Shown piece after piece: positions 1 through 9,753 of a DNA stretch of 64,000 nt (its first letter is position 1; every line of letters begins with the position of its first letter). A model generated the notes under the pieces. The model did not search any database and was not told the DNA's origin. It saw only the letters and a program-made list of their open reading frames with translations. Position numbers and translations under genes: made by a program. This stretch comes from Paenibacillus sp. 481 (GTDB lineage Bacteria > Bacillota > Bacilli > Paenibacillales > Paenibacillaceae), in NCBI RefSeq assembly GCF_021223605.1, contig NZ_CP075175.1, positions 5,597,501-5,661,500 of the forward strand, written 5' to 3'.

Positions 1-3000
1 TCTCAAATACCATAATATGATTAATTAAATCCTGCTTTTGCGTACTATTCGCTTGAATCTCGTACAACGGATAGTAATCGTAGCTGGCAGATGCCAATGC
101 TTGTTCCTGCATGCTGCTCATTACATCTGCGAAGCTTGCTTCTGATTCACAACGAATCCGAATCGGAATCGTATTAATGAACAAGCCGATCATTTCCTCG
201 ATACCTGGAATTTCAGCCGGCCTTCCGGATACGACGATACCGAATACAACATCGTTCGTGCTGTTATATTTTTGTAAAATAATGCCCCACGCCGCTTGCA
301 TCAACGTATTCAACGTGACATGATGCTGCTTGGCTACGAGATTCATCCGCTCGCTCAAGCTCTTGCTTAGTTGGCACACGACTTGTTCAGCGACATACTC
401 TTCACTACGTCCCCGCTGCTGCGGCAACTCCGTATGCTGCTCATAATCTTGTAAATAGTGATTCCAATAAGAAGCTGCACGGTTCGCATCCTGACGCTCC
501 AACCACTCAATATACTGGCTGTACGAGGATGTAGAAGTACGTTCCGGCACCTGATTCTGCATAAATGCAGCGTACGTATCAAACACTTCTTTGGCGATCA
601 GCGGCAAGCACCAACCGTCCATCAAAATATGATGCGAGCTCCATAGCACTTGGTAACTTTCGTCACCTGTCTGCATAACCGCCATACGCATCAGCGCATC
701 CTGTTCTAAATTAAAGCCGCGTACCTTGTCATCACTCGCCGCTTGCTCAATAAGAGCACGCTGCTCCGTTTCATCCCATGTGCGCAAATCGTCATAAGCG
801 AACCCAACTTGCTTTTGCTCGTATACAATTTGCAGTGGCTGTCCTGACCAACTACCGTAAAAATTCGTACGCAGCACAGCGTGGCGTGCTGTCAAGTTGT
901 TCAAGCTTCGCATGAACACGTCTACATCAAGTGGCCCTTCCAGCGTGAACTGCGTCTGCTCAAAATAAGCACCCGACTGCTCGTTCAGCGCACTATGGAA
1001 CCACATTCCCTTTTGCATCGGCGTTAACGTGTACATATTTTCGATTTCGCCAATGTGAGACGTTTGTTCCACGAGCTGCTCCAGTTCCTCCACTTCAATT
1101 GCTTTGAATGACAGGTCGCTTGGAGTGAGTTCTGTCCGTTCTTTCGTCAAACAGTGAGCGATGATATCCTGCAAGCTTTGTCGCAAAAGTTCACCCAACT
1201 GCTCCACGGTATCCACATCGTATTGCTTATGGCTGTACGTGATATCTAACGACAATGAGCCTTCCGCAATCATGCCGTTGATGTCCAGCACGTACTTGCG
1301 TACTTGTTCACCGCTTACGTCTTTCCCACTTGAATACGGCGAGATCGCAATCGCATGATTGTTCAAATCTTGGTCAAATTGGCCCAAGTAGTTAAAGCTA
1401 ACTTCCGGATTGACATGCAAGTCTCCAGCTACATTCACATCACTGATCACATGTTCAGACAAATAACGAGCGATGCCATAGCCGATTCCTTTGTTCGGAA
1501 TTTGCCGCAATTGTTCCTTCACCTTTTTAATCCGGTACGCCAACGCTTTTTCGGATTGATCTGCGCTTAGTTCCATATCAAGCACGACTGGGAATTCACT
1601 CGTAAACCAGCCCACGGTTCGGGAAATATCCATATCTTCCAAAATCGATTCTCGGCCGTGACCTTCTAAATTAACTAAAATGCGCTCATGACCGCTCCAT
1701 TTTTGCAAAGCCATTCCTAACGCCGTTAACAAAATGTCGTTCATCTCTGTGCGATACGCACGATGCACATGCTTGAGCAGTTGCTCCGTCTCCTGCGAAT
1801 TCCAGCGCACGACCACGGATTGACTGTCTTGCTGCAACGATTCAGCCACTGCATGATCTTTAGGTAGCAACTTCGTCTCGGTCTGTGCGATATGCTGCCA
1901 ATATGCGAACTCTTGCTCCATCGCTTCGCTTTGCGCATACGTCACGAGTTGCTCGGACCATAACTGATAAGCGTCTGTTTTGGCCGGAAGTTGTACGTGC
2001 TTTCCTTGGATCGCCTGCTCATAACCGACCGCAATATCCTCCAGCACAATGCGCCACGATACACCGTCGACCACGCTATGATGAATGACAATGAGCAAAT
2101 GATCGCCGTCTGCACACTGGAATAACCCTGCTTGTACTAACGGTCCCGTCTGCAAAGTAAAGCTGCTCTGCATGTCATTTGCTTTCGCTTCAATCCGCTT
2201 GCCAAGCTCTTCGTGAGTTAGCACTTGTTGGTCATCGGTTAGTGCGGTGAAATCGACAACTTCCAAATGATAAAGCTCGCCTTCGTTTACGCCACGATTC
2301 CAAGCGGTATACCCTTGTTCCGCTACACGGAACACCATCCGCAGTGCATCATGATGCTCAACGACTGTGTGCAGCACGTTGCGCAGCGCCGCTTCATCAA
2401 AACGATCTTTCCGATACAACATAACCGATTGATTATAATGGTGCGGATGTGCAAATTGCTGTTCAAAAAACCAGCGTTGAATCGGTGAAAGGATGACTTC
2501 ACCACTTACTGCGCCCTGATTCGCGATTCTTGCGACTGGTTGCAGTTGCGTGCTTAATTCAACAATCGTTGGATATTTGAATAAATCTCTAATTTCAAGT
2601 TTGTAACCAGCCTGATGTAAACGGGATGATACTTGGATCGATTTAATCGAATCTCCACCAAGCTCGAAGAAATGATCATTTACACCGACGCGATCGATGC
2701 CCAACACCGTTTGCCATACAGCCGCTAGCGCCTTTTCTGCTTCCGTGCGTGGAGCAACATACGTTCCTCCCGTGTGTATCTGACCTTCTGGCGCTGGCAA
2801 CGCCTTGCGATCCAACTTTCCGTTCGCCGTTAACGGCATGCGCGGCAGTTGCACAAAGTAAGACGGAATCATGTAGCTTGGCAACTCACGTGCCATCGCC
2901 CCGCGCAGCTCGCTTACCGTAAGCTCCTTATCCGCTACGAAATAAGCGCACAGCACTTTCGTTCCGTTATCATCCTCCCGTGCGATAGCAACTGCCTCTT

Positions 3001-6000
3001 GCACGTGCTCCACCTTTAACAAGTGGGTTTCCACTTCGCCTAACTCAATACGATAACCGCGAATCTTAACTTGGTCATCAATGCGGCCGACATACTCGAT
3101 GTTGCCATCCGGTAGCCATTTTACTAAATCTCCTGTGCGGTATAACCGCTCGCCTGCTACAAATGGATCGGCAGAAAACTTCTCTGCTGTCATCTCAGGC
3201 TGATTCAAATATCCCCGCACCGTGCCTGATCCTGCAATACACAGCTCTCCTGGAATACCAATCGGTTGCAACTGGTTGGCTCGATTCAAAATGTAGACGC
3301 GCTTATTCGCGATTGGCTTACCAATCGGCACGCTGGATTGCTCTTGATGAGTACAGCGATAATAAGTTGCACAAACGGTACCCTCTGTCGGACCGTACGT
3401 GTTGTAAACGGTAGCTGACTGCAAGTTGGAGTAATATTCCTTTTTAAGGATATCTCCTCCAGATATAAACAGTCTTACACCATGCTGCTCTGTTAACCAG
3501 TGGTTTAATTCATTTAAAAGCAGCGGTGAGCAGGAAACGACTGTCACCTCGTACATACGCACTTTTTCAGCTAGTCGCTGTGCGTCAACGACATCTTCTT
3601 TGCTTACGATAACGATACGCGCACCGGTAAGCAGTGCTGGGTACAATTCTTCCACAGTCGTGTCAAATGAGATGGACGCTTGTTGCAAGATGCGATCGTT
3701 AGCTACGATTTGGAACTCGGTGATAAAGCTTTGAACGTAGCTCGCTACATTGCGATGCGTGACCATGACTCCTTTTGGCTTGCCCGTCGTACCAGACGTA
3801 TAAATGACGTAAGCTAAATGGTCAGCATGGTGAACAGGCTCCACATTCGAACCGTCCTCACTGTACGCTGACTCTTCATCGATCACGATAATCGTGCCCG
3901 CATAAGGAGCCAGATTCGCCGCTTGATTTGTCACACGATTCGTTAAATGTCCTTGTACCAATAGCCATTGAGCTGCCGAATCTTGCAGCATGTAGCTGAT
4001 GCGCTCTTCCGGATAGTCCGGGTCGATCGGTACATACGCGCCTCCTGCTTTTAAGACCGCGAGAACGCCGATAATCATCTCTAGCGAACGATCGGACATA
4101 ATGGCAACAAGCTGATCAGCTTGTACACCTTTCGCTCGTAACGTGCGTGCCAAGCGATTTGCACGCTCATTCAGTTCGCGATAAGTAAGCTGCTGCTGGT
4201 CGAATTGCACAGCTACTGCGTCTGGCGTACGCGCCGCTTGCTCCTCAATGAGCTGCGGGAGCGTCTGCTCACTTGGTGCTTCCAAGGTGGAATCATTGAA
4301 CTCGTCTAAAATTTGTGTCGTCTCCGCTGCGCTAATGATGCCTAAAGTAGAAATAGAAGCATCCGGCTCACTTCCGATAGCGACAAGCAATTGCTCAAAG
4401 TGCTTCGCTATTCGCTCTGCCGTTTCGCGCTTATACAACGAAGTCGCATACTCCAGACTGCACTCAAGCCCTGAAGTTCCTTCGGTCACATCCAAGCTCA
4501 GATCAAATTTGGCAACCGTATATTCACTCGGGTACGGTGTCATTTGCAGTCCTTCAAGCTGGAACTCCACGTTTTCTGTATTTTGCAGCGCGAACATCGT
4601 ATCAAACAACGGGTTGCGGCTTAAATCTCTCGTCACTTGCAAACTTTCTACCAGTTGTTCGAACGGGAAATTCTGATGCTCGAACGCCCCTAACGTCGTT
4701 GCCTTTACTTCCTCCAAATAGGAGCGGAACGATTTATCCGCTGCGGGATAATTTCGAATCGCAAGCGTATTGACGAACATCCCGATGAGCGGCTGCACAT
4801 CTCCGTGTGTTCTACCTGCAATCGGCGTGCCGACTACGATATCTTCTTGTCCGGTATATTTGTGTAGCAAAATCGTGTATGCAGCAAGCAATACCATATA
4901 CAATGTCGATCCCGTCTCCGCTGCGATTTGCTGCAAGCGCTCGTTCTGCTGCGAATCAATCGTAAATTGGATCGTGCGTCCGTCGTATTTTTGTACAGCA
5001 GGTCGCGCGTAATCGGTAGGCATCTCCAATATTGGTAATTCATCCTGAAGCAATTCCAACCAGTACGCTTCTTGTTGCTTCATAGCATCCTGCTGAGCCG
5101 CGGATTGTTGCCATACAGCGTAATCTTTATACTGGATGCGCAACGGAGATAGTTCTGCTCCGTTATAAAGTTGGGCGAACTCTTCTACCAATATCGCTAA
5201 CGAAACACCGTCGGACACGATATGGTGCATATCGAGCATTAAAATATGATGCTCACTTGAGATCTCAACCAGACCAACCCGCAACAATGGCGGCTTATCC
5301 AGCTCAAAGGCACGAACAAAACGACGGACTACTTCCCCTGCCGTCTCCTCGCTTGCTTGAATCACCTCAAGCGTAAAGTCAACCGTATCATGTACACGCT
5401 GCACGGGTTCGCCGTTCACCATTTCAAAGCTCGTGCGCAGTGTCTCATGCCGAGCAATTAACTGGTGAAATGCAGACGTAAATTGCTGCTGGTCGATCCG
5501 GCCTGTCATCGTCATCACGCCTGGCATGTTGTAGCTAAGCTCCGCACCTTCCATTTGATGCAAAATGTACAACCGTTTTTGCGCAGATGACACAGGATAG
5601 TAGTCTTTTCGTTCGACCACAGGAATAGAGCTATACACCTGTTCGTCCAATCCCGCAATAAACATAGCCATTTGTTCGATCGTTGGAAAGCGGAACACAT
5701 CTCGCAACGATACATCGATGTGCATCTGTTTTTGCAGCTTATTAATAAGCAACGTTGCTCGTAAGGAATGTCCGCCGAGATCAAAGAAATTGTCCTTCAC
5801 ACCGATATTCGCAATACCAAGCAATTGCTGCCATATGTGGGCCAGTTCGCTTTCTAGCGGTGTTCGTGGTGCAACATGCTCGATGCCGGTCTGTACGTTG
5901 CCTTCTGGTTCTGGCAACGATTTCCGATCGACTTTACCATTTGGCGTTAAAGGAAGTTGATCCAATTGGGTGAAATAGGACGGAATCATATAGCTTGGCA

Positions 6001-8872
6001 GTTCCTGCGCCAAGCCTCCGCGTAGCTCATTGACCGTCAACTCTTGGTCAGCTGTGAAGTACGCGCACAGCACTTTCTGACCACTGCCGTCTTCGCGTGC
6101 TACTACGACCGCTTCACGAACCGCTGTCGTCTTCAAGAGCTGTGATTCGATCTCGCCGATTTCGATGCGGAAGCCTCTAATTTTTACTTGGTGGTCAATC
6201 CGTCCCAAGTATTCAATGTTTCCATCTGGCATCCATTTCGCGAGATCGCCTGTCCGGTACATCCGTTCACCTGCTGCAAACGGATTGTCCACGAACTTAT
6301 CCGCCGTCATTTCCGGCTGATTCAAGTACCCGCGGCCGACGCCGGCTCCGCCGATAAACAGCTCACCTGCCAGTCCGATTGGCTGCATCGAACGATTGTC
6401 GTCCAAAATGTACATTTCTACCGCTGGCAACGGCTTCCCGATTGGCAACATCCGAAGCGGCTCCGCAGACTCCGCTGACGGTTCGAAATAACAAGCATCG
6501 ATACAAGCTTCTGTTACCCCGTAACTGTTCACGATGCGCAGTTGCGAGCCATACCGCTCGTGCAGCTTCTGATACTGTTCGACCGGACAATGATCTGAAC
6601 CGACGATGAGTAATTTCAGACTGCTAATGTCCAGCTGCTCCTCATAAACGTAATCCATCAACGGAATAACGAGTGCTGGCGTCGATTCGAACATGTGAAT
6701 GCGATGCGCTTGGATAAGCTTGACGATTTCCGCTGGATTCGCCCGTGCATGCGCTGGGCAGAGCACGAGTTCGCCGCCGTGTAATAACGTCCGCACCAAG
6801 TCGCCAGAGAAGACGTCAAAGGAGAAGCTGGCCCATTGTAGCCATTTCATCCCTTCCTGCGCCAACTTATATTCATGTTTCCAAGCGTACGCCATGGCGA
6901 CGACCTGTCGATGCTCGATCATGACCCCTTTTGGCTTGCCTGTCGTACCAGATGTGTAAATAACATAAGATAAATGCTCCGGCTCACTGACAGATGGTAG
7001 ATTGGAGCCATCTTCGTGATAAGCTTCTGCCGAGAGTATTGCAGCTGTTGCTACTATTTCTGCTGTTGCTGCTGTTTCTACTGATGCTCCAGTTGCTTCT
7101 GCACCAGCGACGTTCACGCCGTCCAAGATGATGCAAGTTCCTGTAAAAGCAACCCGCGCTTGCATATGCTGCTGAGTCAGCAATACGTTGGCTTGCGTAT
7201 CTTCCAGCATGTAACGAATACGCTCCTCCGGATACTCCGGATCAATCGGCACATACGCGCCACCCGCTTTTAAAATGGCCATAATGCCAACGATCATTTC
7301 CAGTGAGCGATCAACCATAATGCCAACGAGTTGATCAGGCTTCACACCGTGATTGCGAAGCGTTCTCGCTAACCGGTTCGCCCGTGTATTTAATTCGCGA
7401 TAGGTGAGTTGCTGGTCTTCAAACACGACGGCAACCTGATCAGGACTCCGTTCAACTTGTTCTTCAAACAGCTGATGAATGGTCTTGTCCCGTGGTATAT
7501 GTATGTCTGAAGCCGCTTGATGGAACTGCGATATAATTTGATTTTTTTCCATGTCATTCAAAAGTGAACATTGGCGTATCGTCTGCTGAGGATGAACTAA
7601 GATGTGGTTTACGATGGTGAACAACTGCTCGATAATGCGGGCTATTTCTTGATCGTCAAACAATTCACTGCGGTAATCGAAATGCAGTACGATTTGCTCG
7701 TCGTCAATCATTTCTTCAATGCGAAGCAATAAATCATCTACTTCATGTCCAGTAAAGCTTGTCTTTTGCTGGACACGAAAACTGCCATAGTCTGACCAAC
7801 GAAGCGGTCTATACTCCGCAGAAACCGAAAAAAGATCTTGAATCTCTTTCGTGTTATAGGTGTCTCTTAAATCTTGAATAAGCTGATTATACGGATATTT
7901 TTGATGGCGTAAGTTAGCTTTCTGTTCTTTGGCTACATAGTGTAGGAAGTCAAGCATCGGTTGATCCGGCTCTAACGTCAAGCGGGCTGCCACCGTACTT
8001 ACAAACATACCTATCACTTCTTTTTCGTGTCGTGTTGTACGGTTCGCATACACACTACCGATCGGAATGTCCTCGCTGCCTGTCAACTTATGAAGAAGCG
8101 TGTACAATGCAGCCAAAAATAGAGTATATAAGCTGACGTTGTGCTGCTCACTAAACAACCTCAACTGCTCGTAACGTTCACCGGTAATCGTTAGCGTCTT
8201 GCGACTCGCTGCCGTGCTAATCGAATATGGAGGGTACGGTTTAATCCCCGTTATCTCGGGCAATGTCTGAAACTTGTCCAACCAGTAAGCCTTGTCTTTC
8301 CGATATCGCTCTGATTGCTCATATTGTTGCTCGGTTTCAATATATCGCAGGTAGCCCTCTTTTTGTTCTTGCTCGGAGAACGTTCCACTTGTAATTGCGA
8401 TATAATTGTTCATAATCGATTGCGAAATAATATGTGAAGATACACCGTCACAAATAATGTGATTACTTTTAAAGTTTACCCAATGTTCTTCATCATTCAT
8501 ATTAAACACGACAAATTGATAGAGCTTAGAATCGTATATACTGATTGGCTTGCGGTTGTATTCTTGCAACCAATCAAGCGCTTCACTTTCACTGCTGAAG
8601 TTCATATACGTAATGGATTCAGCTTCTTCTGATTGTGGCATGAACCATTGTTGTGGTTCACCATTTTCAACGGAAATGTGGATGCGAAATGCATCATACT
8701 GCTTTATCAGTTGCTGAATAGACTGGATTAAGACCGCTTGTTCGACGTTCCCTTCGATAACTAAGGTGCCTGAAATGGTGCTAACCGTTGTATTCGGATA
8801 AAGCATTTCCATATACCAAATTCTGCGTTGTGCATGCGTTAAAGGAAACAGTGTGTTCAAATTCACGTTCAC
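1..8872 (-). CDS. Non-ribosomal peptide synthetase, modules C-A-PCP / C-A-PCP-E / C (3' end outside window)
   Basis: Open reading frame of about 2957 codons that leaves the window at position 1. GTG at 8872 is chosen because AGGGGAGA lies 6 nt upstream; the nearby ATG is followed at once by TGA. Domains by approximate residue: C1 1-440, with SNHIICDG where HHxxxDG is expected (first His is Asn, catalytic second His and DG kept); A1 465-985; PCP1 with GGHS near 1035; C2 1090-1525 with intact HHIVSDG; A2 1537-2020; PCP2 with GGDSIKS near 2070; an epimerase 2105-2590 (HHSVVDGVSW, EGHGRE, TVGWFTS, FNYLGQFD); C3 from 2600 with HHILMDG. Specificity residues read by eye are D-V-G-E-I-G-S-I-D for A1, the known ornithine code, and D-T-E-S-I-G-T-V-C for A2, close to the bacitracin lysine code. 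The predicted partial product is therefore Orn followed by a D-configured, probably basic residue. No thioesterase, MbtH protein or phosphopantetheinyl transferase is in view. Confidence 0.97.
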   Translation of the reverse strand, partial: MNVNLNTLFPLTHAQRRIWYMEMLYPNTTVSTISGTLVIEGNVEQAVLIQSIQQLIKQYDAFRIHISVENGEPQQWFMPQSEEAESITYMNFSSESEALDWLQEYNRKPISIYDSKLYQFVVFNMNDEEHWVNFKSNHIICDGVSSHIISQSIMNNYIAITSGTFSEQEQKEGYLRYIETEQQYEQSERYRKDKAYWLDKFQTLPEITGIKPYPPYSISTAASRKTLTITGERYEQLRLFSEQHNVSLYTLFLAALYTLLHKLTGSEDIPIGSVYANRTTRHEKEVIGMFVSTVAARLTLEPDQPMLDFLHYVAKEQKANLRHQKYPYNQLIQDLRDTYNTKEIQDLFSVSAEYRPLRWSDYGSFRVQQKTSFTGHEVDDLLLRIEEMIDDEQIVLHFDYRSELFDDQEIARIIEQLFTIVNHILVHPQQTIRQCSLLNDMEKNQIISQFHQAASDIHIPRDKTIHQLFEEQVERSPDQVAVVFEDQQLTYRELNTRANRLARTLRNHGVKPDQLVGIMVDRSLEMIVGIMAILKAGGAYVPIDPEYPEERIRYMLEDTQANVLLTQQHMQARVAFTGTCIILDGVNVAGAEATGASVETAATAEIVATAAILSAEAYHEDGSNLPSVSEPEHLSYVIYTSGTTGKPKGVMIEHRQVVAMAYAWKHEYKLAQEGMKWLQWASFSFDVFSGDLVRTLLHGGELVLCPAHARANPAEIVKLIQAHRIHMFESTPALVIPLMDYVYEEQLDISSLKLLIVGSDHCPVEQYQKLHERYGSQLRIVNSYGVTEACIDACYFEPSAESAEPLRMLPIGKPLPAVEMYILDDNRSMQPIGLAGELFIGGAGVGRGYLNQPEMTADKFVDNPFAAGERMYRTGDLAKWMPDGNIEYLGRIDHQVKIRGFRIEIGEIESQLLKTTAVREAVVVAREDGSGQKVLCAYFTADQELTVNELRGGLAQELPSYMIPSYFTQLDQLPLTPNGKVDRKSLPEPEGNVQTGIEHVAPRTPLESELAHIWQQLLGIANIGVKDNFFDLGGHSLRATLLINKLQKQMHIDVSLRDVFRFPTIEQMAMFIAGLDEQVYSSIPVVERKDYYPVSSAQKRLYILHQMEGAELSYNMPGVMTMTGRIDQQQFTSAFHQLIARHETLRTSFEMVNGEPVQRVHDTVDFTLEVIQASEETAGEVVRRFVRAFELDKPPLLRVGLVEISSEHHILMLDMHHIVSDGVSLAILVEEFAQLYNGAELSPLRIQYKDYAVWQQSAAQQDAMKQQEAYWLELLQDELPILEMPTDYARPAVQKYDGRTIQFTIDSQQNERLQQIAAETGSTLYMVLLAAYTILLHKYTGQEDIVVGTPIAGRTHGDVQPLIGMFVNTLAIRNYPAADKSFRSYLEEVKATTLGAFEHQNFPFEQLVESLQVTRDLSRNPLFDTMFALQNTENVEFQLEGLQMTPYPSEYTVAKFDLSLDVTEGTSGLECSLEYATSLYKRETAERIAKHFEQLLVAIGSEPDASISTLGIISAAETTQILDEFNDSTLEAPSEQTLPQLIEEQAARTPDAVAVQFDQQQLTYRELNERANRLARTLRAKGVQADQLVAIMSDRSLEMIIGVLAVLKAGGAYVPIDPDYPEERISYMLQDSAAQWLLVQGHLTNRVTNQAANLAPYAGTIIVIDEESAYSEDGSNVEPVHHADHLAYVIYTSGTTGKPKGVMVTHRNVASYVQSFITEFQIVANDRILQQASISFDTTVEELYPALLTGARIVIVSKEDVVDAQRLAEKVRMYEVTVVSCSPLLLNELNHWLTEQHGVRLFISGGDILKKEYYSNLQSATVYNTYGPTEGTVCATYYRCTHQEQSSVPIGKPIANKRVYILNRANQLQPIGIPGELCIAGSGTVRGYLNQPEMTAEKFSADPFVAGERLYRTGDLVKWLPDGNIEYVGRIDDQVKIRGYRIELGEVETHLLKVEHVQEAVAIAREDDNGTKVLCAYFVADKELTVSELRGAMARELPSYMIPSYFVQLPRMPLTANGKLDRKALPAPEGQIHTGGTYVAPRTEAEKALAAVWQTVLGIDRVGVNDHFFELGGDSIKSIQVSSRLHQAGYKLEIRDLFKYPTIVELSTQLQPVARIANQGAVSGEVILSPIQRWFFEQQFAHPHHYNQSVMLYRKDRFDEAALRNVLHTVVEHHDALRMVFRVAEQGYTAWNRGVNEGELYHLEVVDFTALTDDQQVLTHEELGKRIEAKANDMQSSFTLQTGPLVQAGLFQCADGDHLLIVIHHSVVDGVSWRIVLEDIAVGYEQAIQGKHVQLPAKTDAYQLWSEQLVTYAQSEAMEQEFAYWQHIAQTETKLLPKDHAVAESLQQDSQSVVVRWNSQETEQLLKHVHRAYRTEMNDILLTALGMALQKWSGHERILVNLEGHGRESILEDMDISRTVGWFTSEFPVVLDMELSADQSEKALAYRIKKVKEQLRQIPNKGIGYGIARYLSEHVISDVNVAGDLHVNPEVSFNYLGQFDQDLNNHAIAISPYSSGKDVSGEQVRKYVLDINGMIAEGSLSLDITYSHKQYDVDTVEQLGELLRQSLQDIIAHCLTKERTELTPSDLSFKAIEVEELEQLVEQTSHIGEIENMYTLTPMQKGMWFHSALNEQSGAYFEQTQFTLEGPLDVDVFMRSLNNLTARHAVLRTNFYGSWSGQPLQIVYEQKQVGFAYDDLRTWDETEQRALIEQAASDDKVRGFNLEQDALMRMAVMQTGDESYQVLWSSHHILMDGWCLPLIAKEVFDTYAAFMQNQVPERTSTSSYSQYIEWLERQDANRAASYWNHYLQDYEQHTELPQQRGRSEEYVAEQVVCQLSKSLSERMNLVAKQHHVTLNTLMQAAWGIILQKYNSTNDVVFGIVVSGRPAEIPGIEEMIGLFINTIPIRIRCESEASFADVMSSMQEQALASASYDYYPLYEIQANSTQKQDLINHIMVFE

Positions 8873-9753
8873 ATTGACTCTCCCCTACAAAAAAGATGAT
8901 TAGTACAGTCGGGACTACGTTTTCGGAGTCAGTCGGAGTCGAATAAAATGGCGCACATGTTAAACCGCTTTAATTTACCTCATGTAAATAAACTGCGACT
9001 GATCGATCCTGAGAAAAAATATACACAGTACTTGTGCTTATGGAACTATATTCAATTGTCAACGGGATACAAATCATACAGCTACGAATAGGTAGATGAT
9101 GAAATATAAGTGATAAAGGTTATACGCTAATGGTGTTAAGACTCTTGAGGTGTGCAAAGATGTGCAGTCAAATGTAGACTGTTGCGTGTGATATCTAGGT
9201 AGGTGTCTTAGATGGTGTCTAGGTGGTGTGTAAATAAAATGAAATTCCCAACATGTGCGTTGCAAATCTTAGTTTCATGCGTTGCTTCATTAGAATGTTG
9301 CCGATAACAAAGCTTCAGAATGATTAAGGTCTAGCAAAAGCAGGCGCCACTGCTTCACCTTCTTTCTTCTTTCTACTTCTTTCTACTTCTTTCTTACTTT
9401 AACTCTTCAGTTCCTAAATCTTGCTTCTTACTACCTACTTTTTACATCTTACTCCTTATTCCTTACTTCGACAAGTGTGTCTACGAGCTATTATATACGC
9501 ATCTAATGATATTTAACAATATCATTTACATAATTACTACTTTAGACACAGTTCTTTTTTTTGTCACAATGTTCGCCACCATGTATGTAAAGTCGGTTAT
9601 AAAGCGTTGCGAGATTTAATTTTATCCGGAGATAAGATCGTACATGAGATAACATGAGAATGAAACCGAAGCCACAAGTCCGCTTTACTTCGTTCTAGAT
9701 CGGTTAAATGCATGTATACATATATACAAATATGAATAAGGAGTGAACAAAAA
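8873..9753. other. Divergent intergenic region between NRPS and aldehyde dehydrogenase
   Basis: About 880 bp with no convincing gene on either strand. It must hold the promoters of the minus-strand NRPS gene and the plus-strand dehydrogenase. A TTGACA box reads toward the NRPS at about 9058-9063 but has no good -10 at 17 bp. A strongly pyrimidine-biased plus-strand stretch (9357-9475) lies in the middle. The remainder is AT-rich. Confidence 0.6.

Noticed and set aside
4248-4676. 142-codon plus-strand ORF
   Set aside because: Antisense shadow of the NRPS, which has continuous domain matches on the other strand.
9074-9265. 63-codon minus-strand ORF
   Set aside because: No ribosome site and odd composition; treated as intergenic.
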